DNA of 64,000 bases from Flavobacterium microcysteis (GTDB taxonomy: Bacteria; Bacteroidota; Bacteroidia; Flavobacteriales; Flavobacteriaceae): positions 372,001 to 436,000 of the forward strand of contig NZ_VFJE01000056.1 of NCBI RefSeq assembly GCF_006385255.1, in the 5' to 3' direction. This document shows, in pieces, positions 34,494 through 43,925 of the stretch. Made by a program: the position numbers and the translations under genes. The notes under the pieces were generated by a model that searched no databases, was not told the origin of the DNA, and saw only the letters and a list, made by a program, of their open reading frames with translations. Every line of letters starts with the position of its first letter. The first letter of the stretch is position 1.

Positions 34494-35588
34494 TTATGCC
34501 ATTGCCGGGTTTTGTCCTAGTTCTTTCAGGTGTTTGAAATGAGCTATGACAGCACCTCGCATGGTTTTGAATTCGTGGTAAGGCAAATTACATTCTTTTG
34601 CTGTCTGTTTTACGATTTCTGCAATTTTTCCATAGTGCACATGGCTGATATGTGGAAAAATATGATGCTCAATCTGGTGGTTTAATCCCCCTGTAAACCA
34701 ATTAACAATTCTGTTTTTTGGAGCAAAATTGGCTGTAGTATACAATTGGTGAATCGCCCAAGTGTTTTCAATTTCTCCTTCTTCATTTGGAATAGGATTA
34801 GCCGTTTCTTCCACAACATGAGCTAATTGAAAAATGATACTCAAGATCAATCCAGCAGTGTAGTGCATTACCAAAAAGCCTAATAGTACTTTCCACCAAG
34901 TGATTCCCAAAATCATTGGAAGGACAAGCCAGATTGAAATATAGATGACTTTTGTGATGACCAAAACTGTCCATAATTTAGCCGGGTTTTGAGGTTCTCC
35001 ATACGACAGTTTTCTTTTCAAATAGCTTCTCATTTGCTTGAAATCGGTCGTAATCGCCCAGTTAAAAGTCAATAAGCCATATAAGAATACAGAGTAGTAA
35101 TGTTGAAATTTGTGGAATTTATACCATTGTGCTTCTTGTGTAAATCGGATAATTCTTCCTGCATCAAGATCTTCATCATGTCCATGAATGTTAGTATAAG
35201 TATGGTGTAGTACATTATGCTGTACTTGCCAATTGTAGACATTACCTGCTAAAATGTAAATACTGCCTCCCATAAATTTGTTCAGCCAAGATTTGTTAGA
35301 ATAGGAACCGTGGTTTCCGTCGTGCATGACGTTCATTCCAACACCAGCCATCCCAATACCGATTACGATTGACAAAAGTAACATGACCCAAAAAGGCATG
35401 TTTAGAGTCAAGATTAAAAAATATGGGGTCAAGAAAATCGTAAACATGACGATAGCCTTTAGGTGTAGTTTCCAGTTTCCGGTTTTCTTGATATTATTTT
35501 CCTTGAAATAATTGTTGACGCGTGTATTCAGAGTTCTGAAGAATTTCAAGCTGTCTTGTTTGGAAAACGTTGGAATAGTGGTATTCAT
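34494..35588 (-). CDS. Membrane fatty acid desaturase
   Basis: A 364-residue di-iron desaturase. The three histidine boxes are HDGNHG, HNVLHH and NHQIEHHIFP, the last of the front-end desaturase type; no cytochrome b5 domain is fused. Four hydrophobic segments (about residues 47-95 and 200-250) put it in the inner membrane. It introduces cis double bonds into acyl chains, tuning membrane fluidity. The position of desaturation cannot be inferred. A -7 element at 35621-35628 precedes it. Confidence 0.88.
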   Translation of the reverse strand: MNTTIPTFSKQDSLKFFRTLNTRVNNYFKENNIKKTGNWKLHLKAIVMFTIFLTPYFLILTLNMPFWVMLLLSIVIGIGMAGVGMNVMHDGNHGSYSNKSWLNKFMGGSIYILAGNVYNWQVQHNVLHHTYTNIHGHDEDLDAGRIIRFTQEAQWYKFHKFQHYYSVFLYGLLTFNWAITTDFKQMRSYLKRKLSYGEPQNPAKLWTVLVITKVIYISIWLVLPMILGITWWKVLLGFLVMHYTAGLILSIIFQLAHVVEETANPIPNEEGEIENTWAIHQLYTTANFAPKNRIVNWFTGGLNHQIEHHIFPHISHVHYGKIAEIVKQTAKECNLPYHEFKTMRGAVIAHFKHLKELGQNPAMA

Positions 35589-35620
35589 ATAGTAATTTAT
35601 AATTAATCAAAATAAGACTT

Positions 35621-35628
35621 CAAAGGTA
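35621..35628 (-). promoter_or_regulatory. -7 element for the desaturase gene
   Basis: TACCTTTG on the minus strand matches TAnnTTTG, 33 bases upstream of the desaturase start. No -33 TTG was found at normal spacing. Confidence 0.45.
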
Positions 35629-35685
35629 AAGATTCTTGTTTATGTAAACGGATAAAAACCTAAAAAATTTCAATTTGAAAATGTT

Positions 35686-35693
35686 TACTTTTG
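35686..35693 (+). promoter_or_regulatory. -7 element for rsmG
   Basis: TACTTTTG matches TAnnTTTG and ends 14 bases before the chosen rsmG ATG, which implies a very short leader. No -33 TTG is well spaced. Confidence 0.4.
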
Positions 35694-35707
35694 TGAAAAT
35701 TTTTAAA

Positions 35708-36337
35708 ATGGAAGAAATTCTAAAATATTTCCCTAATCTATCTGATATTCAGAAACAGCAGTTTCAAAAATTAGAGGAACTTTATCACGATTGGAATGCG
35801 AAAATCAACGTTATTTCACGTAAGGATATTGATGAATTATATACAAAGCACATATTGCATTCTTTGGCAATTGCAAAAATTCAAGAGTTTGAACCGGGGA
35901 CTTATGTTCTGGATGTTGGAACTGGTGGAGGTTTTCCGGGAATTCCATTGGCGATTCTTTTTCCGGAAACCCGATTTTATCTGATTGATGTTATTGCAAA
36001 AAAAATAAAGGTTGTCCAGGCTGTTACTGAGGCTTTAGAGTTGAAGAATGTAAAAGCAGAACAGATTCGCGCTGAAAATGTCAAGGGTGATTTTGATTTT
36101 ATTGTGAGCCGTGCCGTTACTAATATGCCTGATTTTGTCAGTTGGGTAAGGCTGAAAATTAAAAAACAGCAAAAACACGAACTTAAAAACGGAATTTTAT
36201 ATCTGAAAGGCGGCGACCTGACAGAGGAATTAAAAGATTTTCCAAAAGCTACAGAATATCCTATTGCCTCTTTCTTTGATAATGAGTTTTTTGAAACTAA
36301 AAAAGTGGTCCATCTACCATTAAAGTTTAAGGGATAG
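35708..36337 (+). CDS. rsmG: 16S rRNA (guanine-527-N7)-methyltransferase RsmG
   Basis: A 209-residue SAM-dependent methyltransferase that modifies G527 in 16S rRNA. The SAM-binding motif is VLDVGTGGGFPGIPLAILFPE (about residues 67-87); NVISRKDIDELYTKHILHSL and SRAVTNMPDFVSW are typical. I chose the ATG at 35708 (MEEILKYF); an upstream ATG at 35675 lies within the promoter. Sequence repeats and a strong terminator follow. Confidence 0.92.
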   Translation: MEEILKYFPNLSDIQKQQFQKLEELYHDWNAKINVISRKDIDELYTKHILHSLAIAKIQEFEPGTYVLDVGTGGGFPGIPLAILFPETRFYLIDVIAKKIKVVQAVTEALELKNVKAEQIRAENVKGDFDFIVSRAVTNMPDFVSWVRLKIKKQQKHELKNGILYLKGGDLTEELKDFPKATEYPIASFFDNEFFETKKVVHLPLKFKG

Positions 36338-36558
36338 TTTATAGTTGTTAGTGGATAGTTGTTAGTGGATAGTTTATAGTTGGGACTAAGGTTCTGAGGT
36401 GCTAAGGCGCTAAGGAAAAAAGAGATAAAGTAAAAAGCCGAATCTGAATCCAGATTCGGCTTTTTTATGTTTGATCAAAAATCTTTACAACTTTCGACTT
36501 TCTAACTCCGGACTATCGACTTACAACTATCCACTATCCACTATAAACTATCAATTAT
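36336..36558. repeat. Repeats of (T)TAGTGGATAGTT type flanking a terminator
   Basis: Two to three copies of GTTAGTGGATAGTT-like units (36336-36386) precede a terminator, and their inverted complement (AACTATCCACTATCC, then CTATAAACTATC) follows at 36525-36558. The copies could fold against each other around the terminator. The gap holds no other gene. Confidence 0.6.
36432..36466. terminator. Terminator between rsmG and P5C dehydrogenase
   Basis: The stem AAAAGCCGAATCTG / CAGATTCGGCTTTT with loop AATC and T-run probably terminates rsmG, and may also act on the convergent dehydrogenase gene. Confidence 0.85.
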
Positions 36559-38180
36559 CCAAGAAATGGATATTTGTAGTCTGTAGCTGGAATAAATGTT
36601 TCCTTGATTGTTCTTGGAGAAACCCAACGAAGTAGATTCAAGATAGAACCAGCTTTGTCATTTGTTCCTGAAGCTCTAGCACCACCAAAAGGCTGTTGGC
36701 CAACAACAGCTCCGGTTGGTTTGTCATTGATATAGAAGTTTCCGGCTGCATTAACTAAAGCTTTTGTAGCCACATCAATTGCATAACGATCTTGAGAGAA
36801 AATAGCACCAGTCAAAGCATAAATAGAAGTTTCGTCAACTAATTTAAGTGACTCTTCCCATTTAGCATCTTCATAAACGTATACTGTCAAGACAGGTCCG
36901 AACAATTCCGTTTCCATAGTGTCGTATTTTGGATTTGTAGTAACGATTACTGTTGGTTCGATAAACCATCCTTTAGATTTGTCATAACCACCACCTACGA
37001 TTACTTCAGCTTCAGAAGAAGCTTTAGCTTCATCAATAGCTTTGGCTAATTTGTCAAATGATGATTCTGAAATTACTGCAGAAACAAAATTTGAAGTGTC
37101 TTCCGGTGAACCCATCTTGAATGATTTTACATCAGCAACCAGACGGTCTTTTACAGCATTCCAGATTGAAGTAGGAATATAAGCTCTTGAAGCAGCAGAA
37201 CATTTTTGTCCTTGGTATTCAAAAGATCCGCGTGTTAATGCTGTTGCAACTTCAATTGGATTTGATGAAGGGTGTGCCCATACGAAATCTTTTCCTCCGG
37301 TTTCCCCCACAATTCTAGGATATGTTTTGTATTTGCTGATATTTTGTCCAATTTTTGCCCACATGCTGTTGAATACTCCTGTAGAACCTGTAAAGTGGAT
37401 TCCTGCAAAATCAGGGCTGTCTAGGATTGTGTCAGTAATCATTCCAGAATCTCCGGTAATCATGTTGATTACACCATTTGGTAATCCTGCTTTTTGGAAT
37501 ACTTCCATAATTACGTTTGCAGAATAGATTTGAGTTGCAGAAGGTTTCCATACTACAACGTTCCCCATTAAAGCAACACAAGAAGGAAGGTTTCCTGAAA
37601 TAGCTGTAAAGTTAAAAGGTGTAATAGCGTATACAAAACCTTCTAACGGACGGTGCTCAAGACGGTTCCAGATTCCTTCTGAAGAAACAGGCTGTTGAGC
37701 ATAAATTTCAGTCATAAACTGCACGTTGAAACGCAAGAAGTCAATGAATTCACAAGCAGAATCAATTTCTGCCTGGTGAACCGTTTTTCCTTGAGCAATC
37801 ATTGTTGCAGCATTTATTTTAGAACGGTATGGTCCGGCTAACAATTCTGCAGCTTTCAAGAAGATAGCAGCTCTGTGTTCCCATGGCATTGTAGCCCATT
37901 TTTTACGAGCTTCCAAAGCTGATGCAATCGCTTTTTCTACAAGTGCTTTATCAGCTTGATGGTATTGTCCTAGTGTATGTTGGTGGTCAAATGGAGGGAA
38001 CAATCTTTTAGTGTCTCCTGTTTTGATTTCCTCATTGCCAATAAACAAAGGAATATCGACAGTAGAATTATATAATTCTTTATACGTTTTTAAAACTTGT
38101 TCTCTTTCTGGACTTCCCGGAGCGTAAGACTTAACGACTTCGTTAACCGCTTTCGGGACGTTGTAAATTCCTTTTGGCAT
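36555..38180 (-). CDS. pruA: L-glutamate gamma-semialdehyde (P5C) dehydrogenase
   Basis: A 541-residue aldehyde dehydrogenase oxidising glutamate semialdehyde to glutamate in proline catabolism. The catalytic Cys is in FEYQGQKCSAASRAYIP (about residues 323-339) and the general-base Glu in IVGETGGKDFVW. The substrate and NAD regions appear in ITPFNFTAISGNLP and FTGSTGVF. Length and the N-terminal extension fit monofunctional P5C dehydrogenases. No proline dehydrogenase gene is in the window. Confidence 0.92.
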   Translation of the reverse strand: MPKGIYNVPKAVNEVVKSYAPGSPEREQVLKTYKELYNSTVDIPLFIGNEEIKTGDTKRLFPPFDHQHTLGQYHQADKALVEKAIASALEARKKWATMPWEHRAAIFLKAAELLAGPYRSKINAATMIAQGKTVHQAEIDSACEFIDFLRFNVQFMTEIYAQQPVSSEGIWNRLEHRPLEGFVYAITPFNFTAISGNLPSCVALMGNVVVWKPSATQIYSANVIMEVFQKAGLPNGVINMITGDSGMITDTILDSPDFAGIHFTGSTGVFNSMWAKIGQNISKYKTYPRIVGETGGKDFVWAHPSSNPIEVATALTRGSFEYQGQKCSAASRAYIPTSIWNAVKDRLVADVKSFKMGSPEDTSNFVSAVISESSFDKLAKAIDEAKASSEAEVIVGGGYDKSKGWFIEPTVIVTTNPKYDTMETELFGPVLTVYVYEDAKWEESLKLVDETSIYALTGAIFSQDRYAIDVATKALVNAAGNFYINDKPTGAVVGQQPFGGARASGTNDKAGSILNLLRWVSPRTIKETFIPATDYKYPFLG

Positions 38181-38221
38181 ACTTATTTGTTTTTATATTT
38201 AATAATCAAATTTTTGCATGG

Positions 38222-38229
38222 CAAAGATA
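38222..38229 (-). promoter_or_regulatory. -7 element for the P5C dehydrogenase gene
   Basis: TATCTTTG on the minus strand, 41 bases before the dehydrogenase start. It matches TAnnTTTG. Confidence 0.5.
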
Positions 38230-38330
38230 CGAAATGAATAGGGAATTTTGAAAGAATTACCATTTTGATAACAATCGTTCAGGCAATACCTTTGATTCGT
38301 AAGAATTATAAGTTTTTATGCAGTCTACGA

Positions 38331-38717
38331 CTAATTCAAAGCAAATGGAGCGCTTAGTCTGAAAGTTGGAACAATAACCCTAAAGCTTCTCGTTGAAGTA
38401 AAATTAATCATATTGAAATAGCCTTTCATTGCACCAAATGGAGATGAAAGAAGGCAGCCAGAGCTATAAGTGTGTGATTCACCAGGTTTAAGAACCGGTT
38501 TTTTACCAATAACACCTTCACCATCAACAAAATCTTTGTTGTTTAGGGAGTCGAAGATTTCCCAATGGCGTGACATTAGTTGGACAGAATCCTTACTATG
38601 GTTCTCGATAGTGATCTCATAACTAAAGGCAAAGTGAATCTTGTAGTTTTTGAAGTAAGTCCCTTCAAAACTAGTCAAGACAGAAATTTTAATACCTCGA
38701 GTTATTTGCGTAACCAT
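38331..38717 (-). CDS. apaG: ApaG domain protein
   Basis: A 128-residue protein with a fibronectin-like ApaG fold; conserved pieces are FAFSYEITIENHSKDSVQLMSRHWEI, GEGVIGKKPVLKPGESHTYSSGCLLSSPFGAMKGYF. The family is linked to Co2+/Mg2+ sensitivity in enterics, though its function is unclear. Lies downstream of the T9SS plug gene in the same direction, with its own -7 element (38744-38751). Confidence 0.88.
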   Translation of the reverse strand: MVTQITRGIKISVLTSFEGTYFKNYKIHFAFSYEITIENHSKDSVQLMSRHWEIFDSLNNKDFVDGEGVIGKKPVLKPGESHTYSSGCLLSSPFGAMKGYFNMINFTSTRSFRVIVPTFRLSAPFALN

Positions 38718-38743
38718 AGAATGCTAATAATGTTTCAAAATTA

Positions 38744-38751
38744 CAAATTTA
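38744..38751 (-). promoter_or_regulatory. -7 element for apaG
   Basis: TAAATTTG on the minus strand, 26 bases before the apaG start. It matches TAnnTTTG. Confidence 0.45.
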
Positions 38752-38819
38752 TCCTATTGGATTGGTGTTTTTGTTGCTAAATTTTGGTTAATGGTTTTAA
38801 AAACAGTTTTTTAGCTTTT

Positions 38820-40070
38820 TTAATTTACGATATTTTGAGAATTGGCTGTTCCTTTTCCAATCACTTTGTCATATCTTTCATTGAGACCTCGATAATAAAC
38901 AATTACCTGATAATTATTTTCGGTCTGATAAAAATTTCCGTCAATAGCATTGGCATGGTCTATTTTGCCTTTTTTATCTGCAATTACATATTGGTAATTG
39001 GTAAATCCTTGCTTGATTACAATTGCTTTTTCATACATGCCTGTTTTTTGGTTGAAATCCATACGGTTTTCATCGTTTAGGGCATAATTGTTAAACATAC
39101 CGTTGATATAAATGTCGCTTTTTCCATAATAACTTGGAGCGTCTAACGTGAAAAATACCCAGGCATAATCAGCTTCTATTTCGTTGTTTTGCGTGTTAAA
39201 ATTACGAACCACGAAATTCCCGTTAACATCTGGGAAATAGGTGTAGACCTGATTGCCTCTTGGTTTGTTAATGTATAGATGAGGTTCGTAAAGATCTTTT
39301 GCCTGTACGTAGTTTATATTATTGACGGAAGCTCGGATTTCTTTGTTGTCGAAATATAAAAATTCATTACCACCCCAAAATTGTGTCTCCTTGTCGTATT
39401 TGTAAATCAGGTCATTCCCGATAGTGTATTGCGGCTTGACGTTATAGATGGCTTGCTTGAACTCTCCGTTTTGAAGCAGCATAACCTTAACGCTCTGCAA
39501 GGGATTAACAAAAGTTATGGAATTGGACTTGACAGCAAAGTCAAGGTTGTGCATGTAATTGATATCGCGTACATCTCTGGCTCTTTTTATTTGTAACGGA
39601 ACCGACACTAAATCTTCATACAGGATGAATTTTCGCGAAAAAACCACATCTCTGTCTTCATTTAATATCTTGATAATATAATTACCGCTTACCCTAAACT
39701 GCGTAAACTTATTTGGAAACGGCAGTCGGTAATGAGAATAAAGCTGAAGCGTATTAAAGGAATTTTCATAGTCCTGAATTCTTTGGTTGTCAAATCCCTG
39801 GATGTATTCACTTTTGACCAGCTGTGATGGAGCCCAATTATAATCGCAGTGTACAATTTCATAATAATAATTGGCCTCATTTCCGTAAAGGTCATCAAAT
39901 TGAAGCTGGAATCCTTCCTGAAGATTGAATATTGGAATTACATTTTGCCCGCTTTGAACAAACGAAATAGTTTTTATGTTGAAAGGCGGATCGATTTCGG
40001 TTTGGACTTGTGCCTTGCTATGGCTAAAAAACAAACAGGCTAATAAAACAATAAAATAATTCTTCTTCAT
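38820..40070 (-). CDS. Type IX secretion system plug protein (DUF5103)
   Basis: A 416-residue exported protein with a signal peptide (MKKNYFIVLLACLFFSHSKAQ). It matches the DUF5103 / T9SS-plug architecture: SFVQSGQNVIPIFNLQEGFQLQFDDLYGNEANYYYEIVHC in the first domain, then the second domain with YVMADKKG-like and YGKSDIYINGMFN patterns. In F. johnsoniae, Plug closes the SprA translocation channel from the periplasm. Family identification is by my recollection of these motifs. It is placed near apaG, as in related genomes. A -7 element (TATATTTG, 40103-40110) lies upstream. Confidence 0.78.
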   Translation of the reverse strand: MKKNYFIVLLACLFFSHSKAQVQTEIDPPFNIKTISFVQSGQNVIPIFNLQEGFQLQFDDLYGNEANYYYEIVHCDYNWAPSQLVKSEYIQGFDNQRIQDYENSFNTLQLYSHYRLPFPNKFTQFRVSGNYIIKILNEDRDVVFSRKFILYEDLVSVPLQIKRARDVRDINYMHNLDFAVKSNSITFVNPLQSVKVMLLQNGEFKQAIYNVKPQYTIGNDLIYKYDKETQFWGGNEFLYFDNKEIRASVNNINYVQAKDLYEPHLYINKPRGNQVYTYFPDVNGNFVVRNFNTQNNEIEADYAWVFFTLDAPSYYGKSDIYINGMFNNYALNDENRMDFNQKTGMYEKAIVIKQGFTNYQYVIADKKGKIDHANAIDGNFYQTENNYQVIVYYRGLNERYDKVIGKGTANSQNIVN

Positions 40071-40102
40071 CTGTTGGAAAGATTTTCGGATTTATATAAT
40101 AA

Positions 40103-40110
40103 CAAATATA
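40103..40110 (-). promoter_or_regulatory. -7 element for the T9SS plug gene
   Basis: TATATTTG on the minus strand, 32 bases before the start at 40070. It matches TAnnTTTG. Confidence 0.45.
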
Positions 40111-40279
40111 AGACAAATAAAATTGTGCGAGAATTATGCCAAATTTCAGAGATACTAAAAAATTGATATAAAATACTTTAGAATAACAGATATTGTGTAA
40201 AATGTGTTAATTTTTTTACAATAAGTAGCAATATTTATAGTTATAATTCTAGATTTATAACCAAATAAATAACAAACCT

Positions 40280-43090
40280 ATGAAGCATTACAACAAACTA
40301 TTCGTGTTTTTATTGGCATTTCCAATGTCAATTTTTGCACAAGAACTTAAAGGCGATGCGCCAATTCCGTTTGACCCCACTGTGAAAACAGGAAAATTAG
40401 AAAACGGGTTGACCTATTACATCAAGAAAAATGCAAAACCAGAAAACAAGGTAGATCTGAGGCTTGTCATCAATGCCGGTTCTATTCTTGAGACCGACGA
40501 ACAGCAAGGTCTGGCGCATTTTATGGAACACATGTGTTTTAACGGAACAAAACGTTTTCCGAAAAACAAGTTGGTAGATTATCTGCAAAGTATAGGAGTC
40601 AAGTTTGGGCAACACTTGAACGCTTATACTAGTTTTGATGAAACTGTTTATTTTCTTCCAATTCCTTCTGATGACCCTGAAAAGCTTGAAAAAGGATTCC
40701 AGATTCTGGAAGACTGGGCTTTCAATGCGGTTTTGACACCTGAAGAAATTGACAAAGAAAGAGGAGTGGTTTTGGAAGAGTATCGTATCGGGTTAGGTGC
40801 GGGCAAAAGGATGATGGGACGTTATATGCCGAAAATGATGCATAAATCGCATTATGCAGATCGCCTTCCAATCGGTAAGAAAGAAATTCTTGAAAATTTC
40901 AAGTATGATAAGCTAATTAGCTTTTATAAAGATTGGTATCGTCCTAATTTGATGAGCGTTATTGTGGTTGGAGATATTGATGTGGCTGCGATGGAGAAAA
41001 AGATTAAAGATCATTTTGCGTCATACAAAAATCCTAAAAATGAAAAGCCAAGAAAGATTTACGATGTTCCAAACCATAAAGAGACTTTTGTAGCAGTTGA
41101 AAGTGATAAAGAAGCTTCCTCTGCACAGGTACAGTTGATTTATAAAGATTACGATAACGCAAAACCTGTCGTGACGATTAATGATTTCAAAAAATCGTTA
41201 GTAGAAGGATTGTATTCTACAATGATCAACAACAGATTGAACGAACTTGCCAATTCACCTACGCCTCCATTTACTTATGGTTATTCGTACCACGGAGGTA
41301 CATGGGCAAGAACAAAAGAAGCTTACCAGTCTTTCGCAATGTCACAGGAAGACAAACAGGTAAGTGCTTTAAAGGTTTTGGTTACTGAAAATGAAAGAGT
41401 CAAAAAATTTGGTTTTACGCAGGGCGAACTTGATCGTGCGAAGTCGGAAATCATAGCAGGGATTGAGTCTGATTATAACGACAGAGATAAAACAGAGTCC
41501 AGAAGATTTGTAGGAGAGTACCAATCGCATTTTTTGGAAAAAGAACCGGCTCCTGGAATTGAATGGACTTATAATGCAACGAAAAAACTATTACCAGCAA
41601 TCGAATTGAAAGATGTAAACGGTTTAGTTAAAGATTATGTCAAAGAAGACAATAGAGTCGTGATTTTGACAGGTCCTGAAAAAGACGGGTTGAAAAAACC
41701 GACAGAGCAGGAAGTTTTGGGAGCATTAAAAATAAATGATGCTGAAATTACTCCATATACAGATACTGAAGTAGCATCAAGCCTTTTGAGAAAGGAACTG
41801 AAACCGGGAACTATTGTCAAAAAAGAGAAAAATGACAAAATTGGAACCACTACTTTATTCCTTTCCAATGGGGCAAAAGTGACTTACAAAAAAACCGATT
41901 TCAAAAATGATGAAGTTTTGATGGATGCGGTAAGTTTTGGAGGGACAAACTTGTATACTGCTGAAGAGCTAAAGAAAACGCAATTCGCAAATGGTGGATT
42001 GACCCAGGCTGGTTTCTCTGGATTGAAAGAGAATGATATCAATAAATTCATGTCTGGAAAAGTAGCTAGCGTAAATCCATACATCAGCAATACTACTGAA
42101 GGATTAAGAGGAAGCGCAACTCCAAAAGATTTAGAGTATCTGTTCCAGATGACTGTGGCATATATCACGGACCTGAATTTTGACAAAGATGCTTTTGATG
42201 GCTATAAGCAAAAACAATCTGCTTTTTTCAAAAACATGGCATCACAGCCAGGCTTTTATTTCCAGCAAGAACTATACGGGTACCTGCTTAAAGATAATCC
42301 TAGATTCTTTGGTATGATACCAGATGAAAAGGCATGGGAAACTACAGATTACCAATTGGCCTATAATAAATACAAAGAGCGTTTTGCTAACGCAGGAGAT
42401 TTTGAGTTTTTCTTTGTAGGTAATATTGATGACAAAAAAATCGAAGAATATTCAGCTAAATATCTGGCAGCCTTGCCATCAAATGACAAGAAAGAAAAAG
42501 CAGTTGATGTTGGTTACAGAATGTTAAAAGGAGAGCATAAGAAAATTGTAAATAAAGGAACAGATCCAAAGAGTACTGTTAACATCATGTTCTATGGTGA
42601 TACACAATATGATCCGAAAGAAGCTTTGGCAATGCAGGCTTTAGGTGAAGTGCTTTCTATCAAATTAGTTGAAGAACTAAGAGAGAATGAAAGCGGCGTG
42701 TACGGAATCAGTGCCAGAGGAAGTATGAGTAAAGTTCCAAATGGTTCGTATAATTTTTCAATCAATTTCCCATGTGGTCCAGATAATGCTGAAAAATTGA
42801 CTGCTTCTGCATTAAGAGAATTACAGAAAATAATTGATAACGGGCCTCTGGCTGCTGATGTAATTAAATTTAAAGAAGCAGAACTATTGGATTATAAAAA
42901 AGACATCAAAGAAAACAGATACTGGTTGTCTAATTTTAATCGTTCGTATGTTAACGGTACTAATCCGGAAGACGTGTTGAAAATGGAGGAGAAGATCAAC
43001 GCAATCACTGCAAAAGATATTCAGAATGTAGCGAAAAAGTACCTTACAAAAGATAAGGTGGTAGGTATATTGATGCCTGAAAAAAGCTAA
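40280..43090 (+). CDS. M16 family zinc metalloprotease, exported
   Basis: A 936-residue protein with a signal peptide (residues 1-20, SIFAQ). The inverted zinc motif is H80-F-M-E83-H84 (HFMEHMCFNGT), with the third ligand expected in EEIDKERGVVLEEYR. Two M16 units follow in one chain, the second inactive (FFFVGNIDD and a C-terminal half without HxxEH), as in pitrilysin-like enzymes. It probably degrades peptides in the periplasm. A terminator follows. Confidence 0.9.
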   Translation: MKHYNKLFVFLLAFPMSIFAQELKGDAPIPFDPTVKTGKLENGLTYYIKKNAKPENKVDLRLVINAGSILETDEQQGLAHFMEHMCFNGTKRFPKNKLVDYLQSIGVKFGQHLNAYTSFDETVYFLPIPSDDPEKLEKGFQILEDWAFNAVLTPEEIDKERGVVLEEYRIGLGAGKRMMGRYMPKMMHKSHYADRLPIGKKEILENFKYDKLISFYKDWYRPNLMSVIVVGDIDVAAMEKKIKDHFASYKNPKNEKPRKIYDVPNHKETFVAVESDKEASSAQVQLIYKDYDNAKPVVTINDFKKSLVEGLYSTMINNRLNELANSPTPPFTYGYSYHGGTWARTKEAYQSFAMSQEDKQVSALKVLVTENERVKKFGFTQGELDRAKSEIIAGIESDYNDRDKTESRRFVGEYQSHFLEKEPAPGIEWTYNATKKLLPAIELKDVNGLVKDYVKEDNRVVILTGPEKDGLKKPTEQEVLGALKINDAEITPYTDTEVASSLLRKELKPGTIVKKEKNDKIGTTTLFLSNGAKVTYKKTDFKNDEVLMDAVSFGGTNLYTAEELKKTQFANGGLTQAGFSGLKENDINKFMSGKVASVNPYISNTTEGLRGSATPKDLEYLFQMTVAYITDLNFDKDAFDGYKQKQSAFFKNMASQPGFYFQQELYGYLLKDNPRFFGMIPDEKAWETTDYQLAYNKYKERFANAGDFEFFFVGNIDDKKIEEYSAKYLAALPSNDKKEKAVDVGYRMLKGEHKKIVNKGTDPKSTVNIMFYGDTQYDPKEALAMQALGEVLSIKLVEELRENESGVYGISARGSMSKVPNGSYNFSINFPCGPDNAEKLTASALRELQKIIDNGPLAADVIKFKEAELLDYKKDIKENRYWLSNFNRSYVNGTNPEDVLKMEEKINAITAKDIQNVAKKYLTKDKVVGILMPEKS

Positions 43091-43107
43091 ATACTGATGA
43101 ATTAAAT

Positions 43108-43140
43108 AAAAAGCCTGATGAATTTCATCAGGCTTTTTTT
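43108..43140 (+). terminator. Terminator of the M16 protease gene
   Basis: The stem AAGCCTGATGA / TCATCAGGCTT with loop ATT is followed by a T-run. Confidence 0.85.
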
Positions 43141-43160
43141 ATTGTTTGGTAGAACCGTAG

Positions 43161-43925
43161 TTATTTATAACAGACAGGGATAATTTCTCCAGCTGCCAGA
43201 CAGTATTTTTCTACAAGTTCCGGACCTATTTTTTGTGTATAATCTTCTTCTATAACCGTAAATCCGATACTTCTTAATTTGTCAAAATAGTCTCTTCCAT
43301 AAACACGTACGTGGTCGTACTGGCCAAAAATTCGGGCTCGTTCTTTTTGATCGGTAATTGAATTGTCTTCAAAAGTTGTTGCTCTTTTCAAATCCTGAGG
43401 AATTTGGAAAATTCCCATTCCACCGGGTTTCAATACTCTGAACAATTCCTGCATTGCTTTAGTGTCGTTCGGAATGTGTTCCAATACGTGATTGCACAAG
43501 ATTATATCATAGGAATTGTCTTCAAATGGCAAATTACAGATATCCGCTTTTACATCAGCTAAAGGCGACAGCAAATCAGTTGTCGTATAATCCAGATTCT
43601 TTTGATTCCTGAAGATTTTATAAAATGCCTGTTCAGGAGCAAAATGCAATACTTTCTTAGGAGCTGTGAAAAAGTCGGTCTCGTTTTTTAAGTAGAGCCA
43701 AAGTAGCCTATGTCTTTCCAATGACAAAGTGCTTGGAGAAAGAACATTGTTGCGTTGGGTGCCATAACCATAAGGCAGAAATTTCTTGAAACTTTTTCCG
43801 TCTATAGGATCTGTATACTTTTTTCCTTTTAAAGCAAAAGCAAGAACAGGTCGTATGACATAGCTTAACCGGATCAATATCGGCCTTGGGATGGTATTTA
43901 AGACAAATCTGAAAACTTTTTTCAT
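43161..43925 (-). CDS. Class I SAM-dependent methyltransferase
   Basis: A 254-residue methyltransferase of the type-11 group. The SAM site is suggested by VLHFAPEQAFYKIF, then DICNLPFEDNSYDIILCNHVLEHIPND and LKPGGMGIFQIP. A hydrophobic N-terminal stretch is present but is not a clear signal. Target unknown. Its ATG overlaps the map stop codon by one base (TAATG), so it is translationally coupled to map. Confidence 0.82.
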   Translation of the reverse strand: MKKVFRFVLNTIPRPILIRLSYVIRPVLAFALKGKKYTDPIDGKSFKKFLPYGYGTQRNNVLSPSTLSLERHRLLWLYLKNETDFFTAPKKVLHFAPEQAFYKIFRNQKNLDYTTTDLLSPLADVKADICNLPFEDNSYDIILCNHVLEHIPNDTKAMQELFRVLKPGGMGIFQIPQDLKRATTFEDNSITDQKERARIFGQYDHVRVYGRDYFDKLRSIGFTVIEEDYTQKIGPELVEKYCLAAGEIIPVCYK

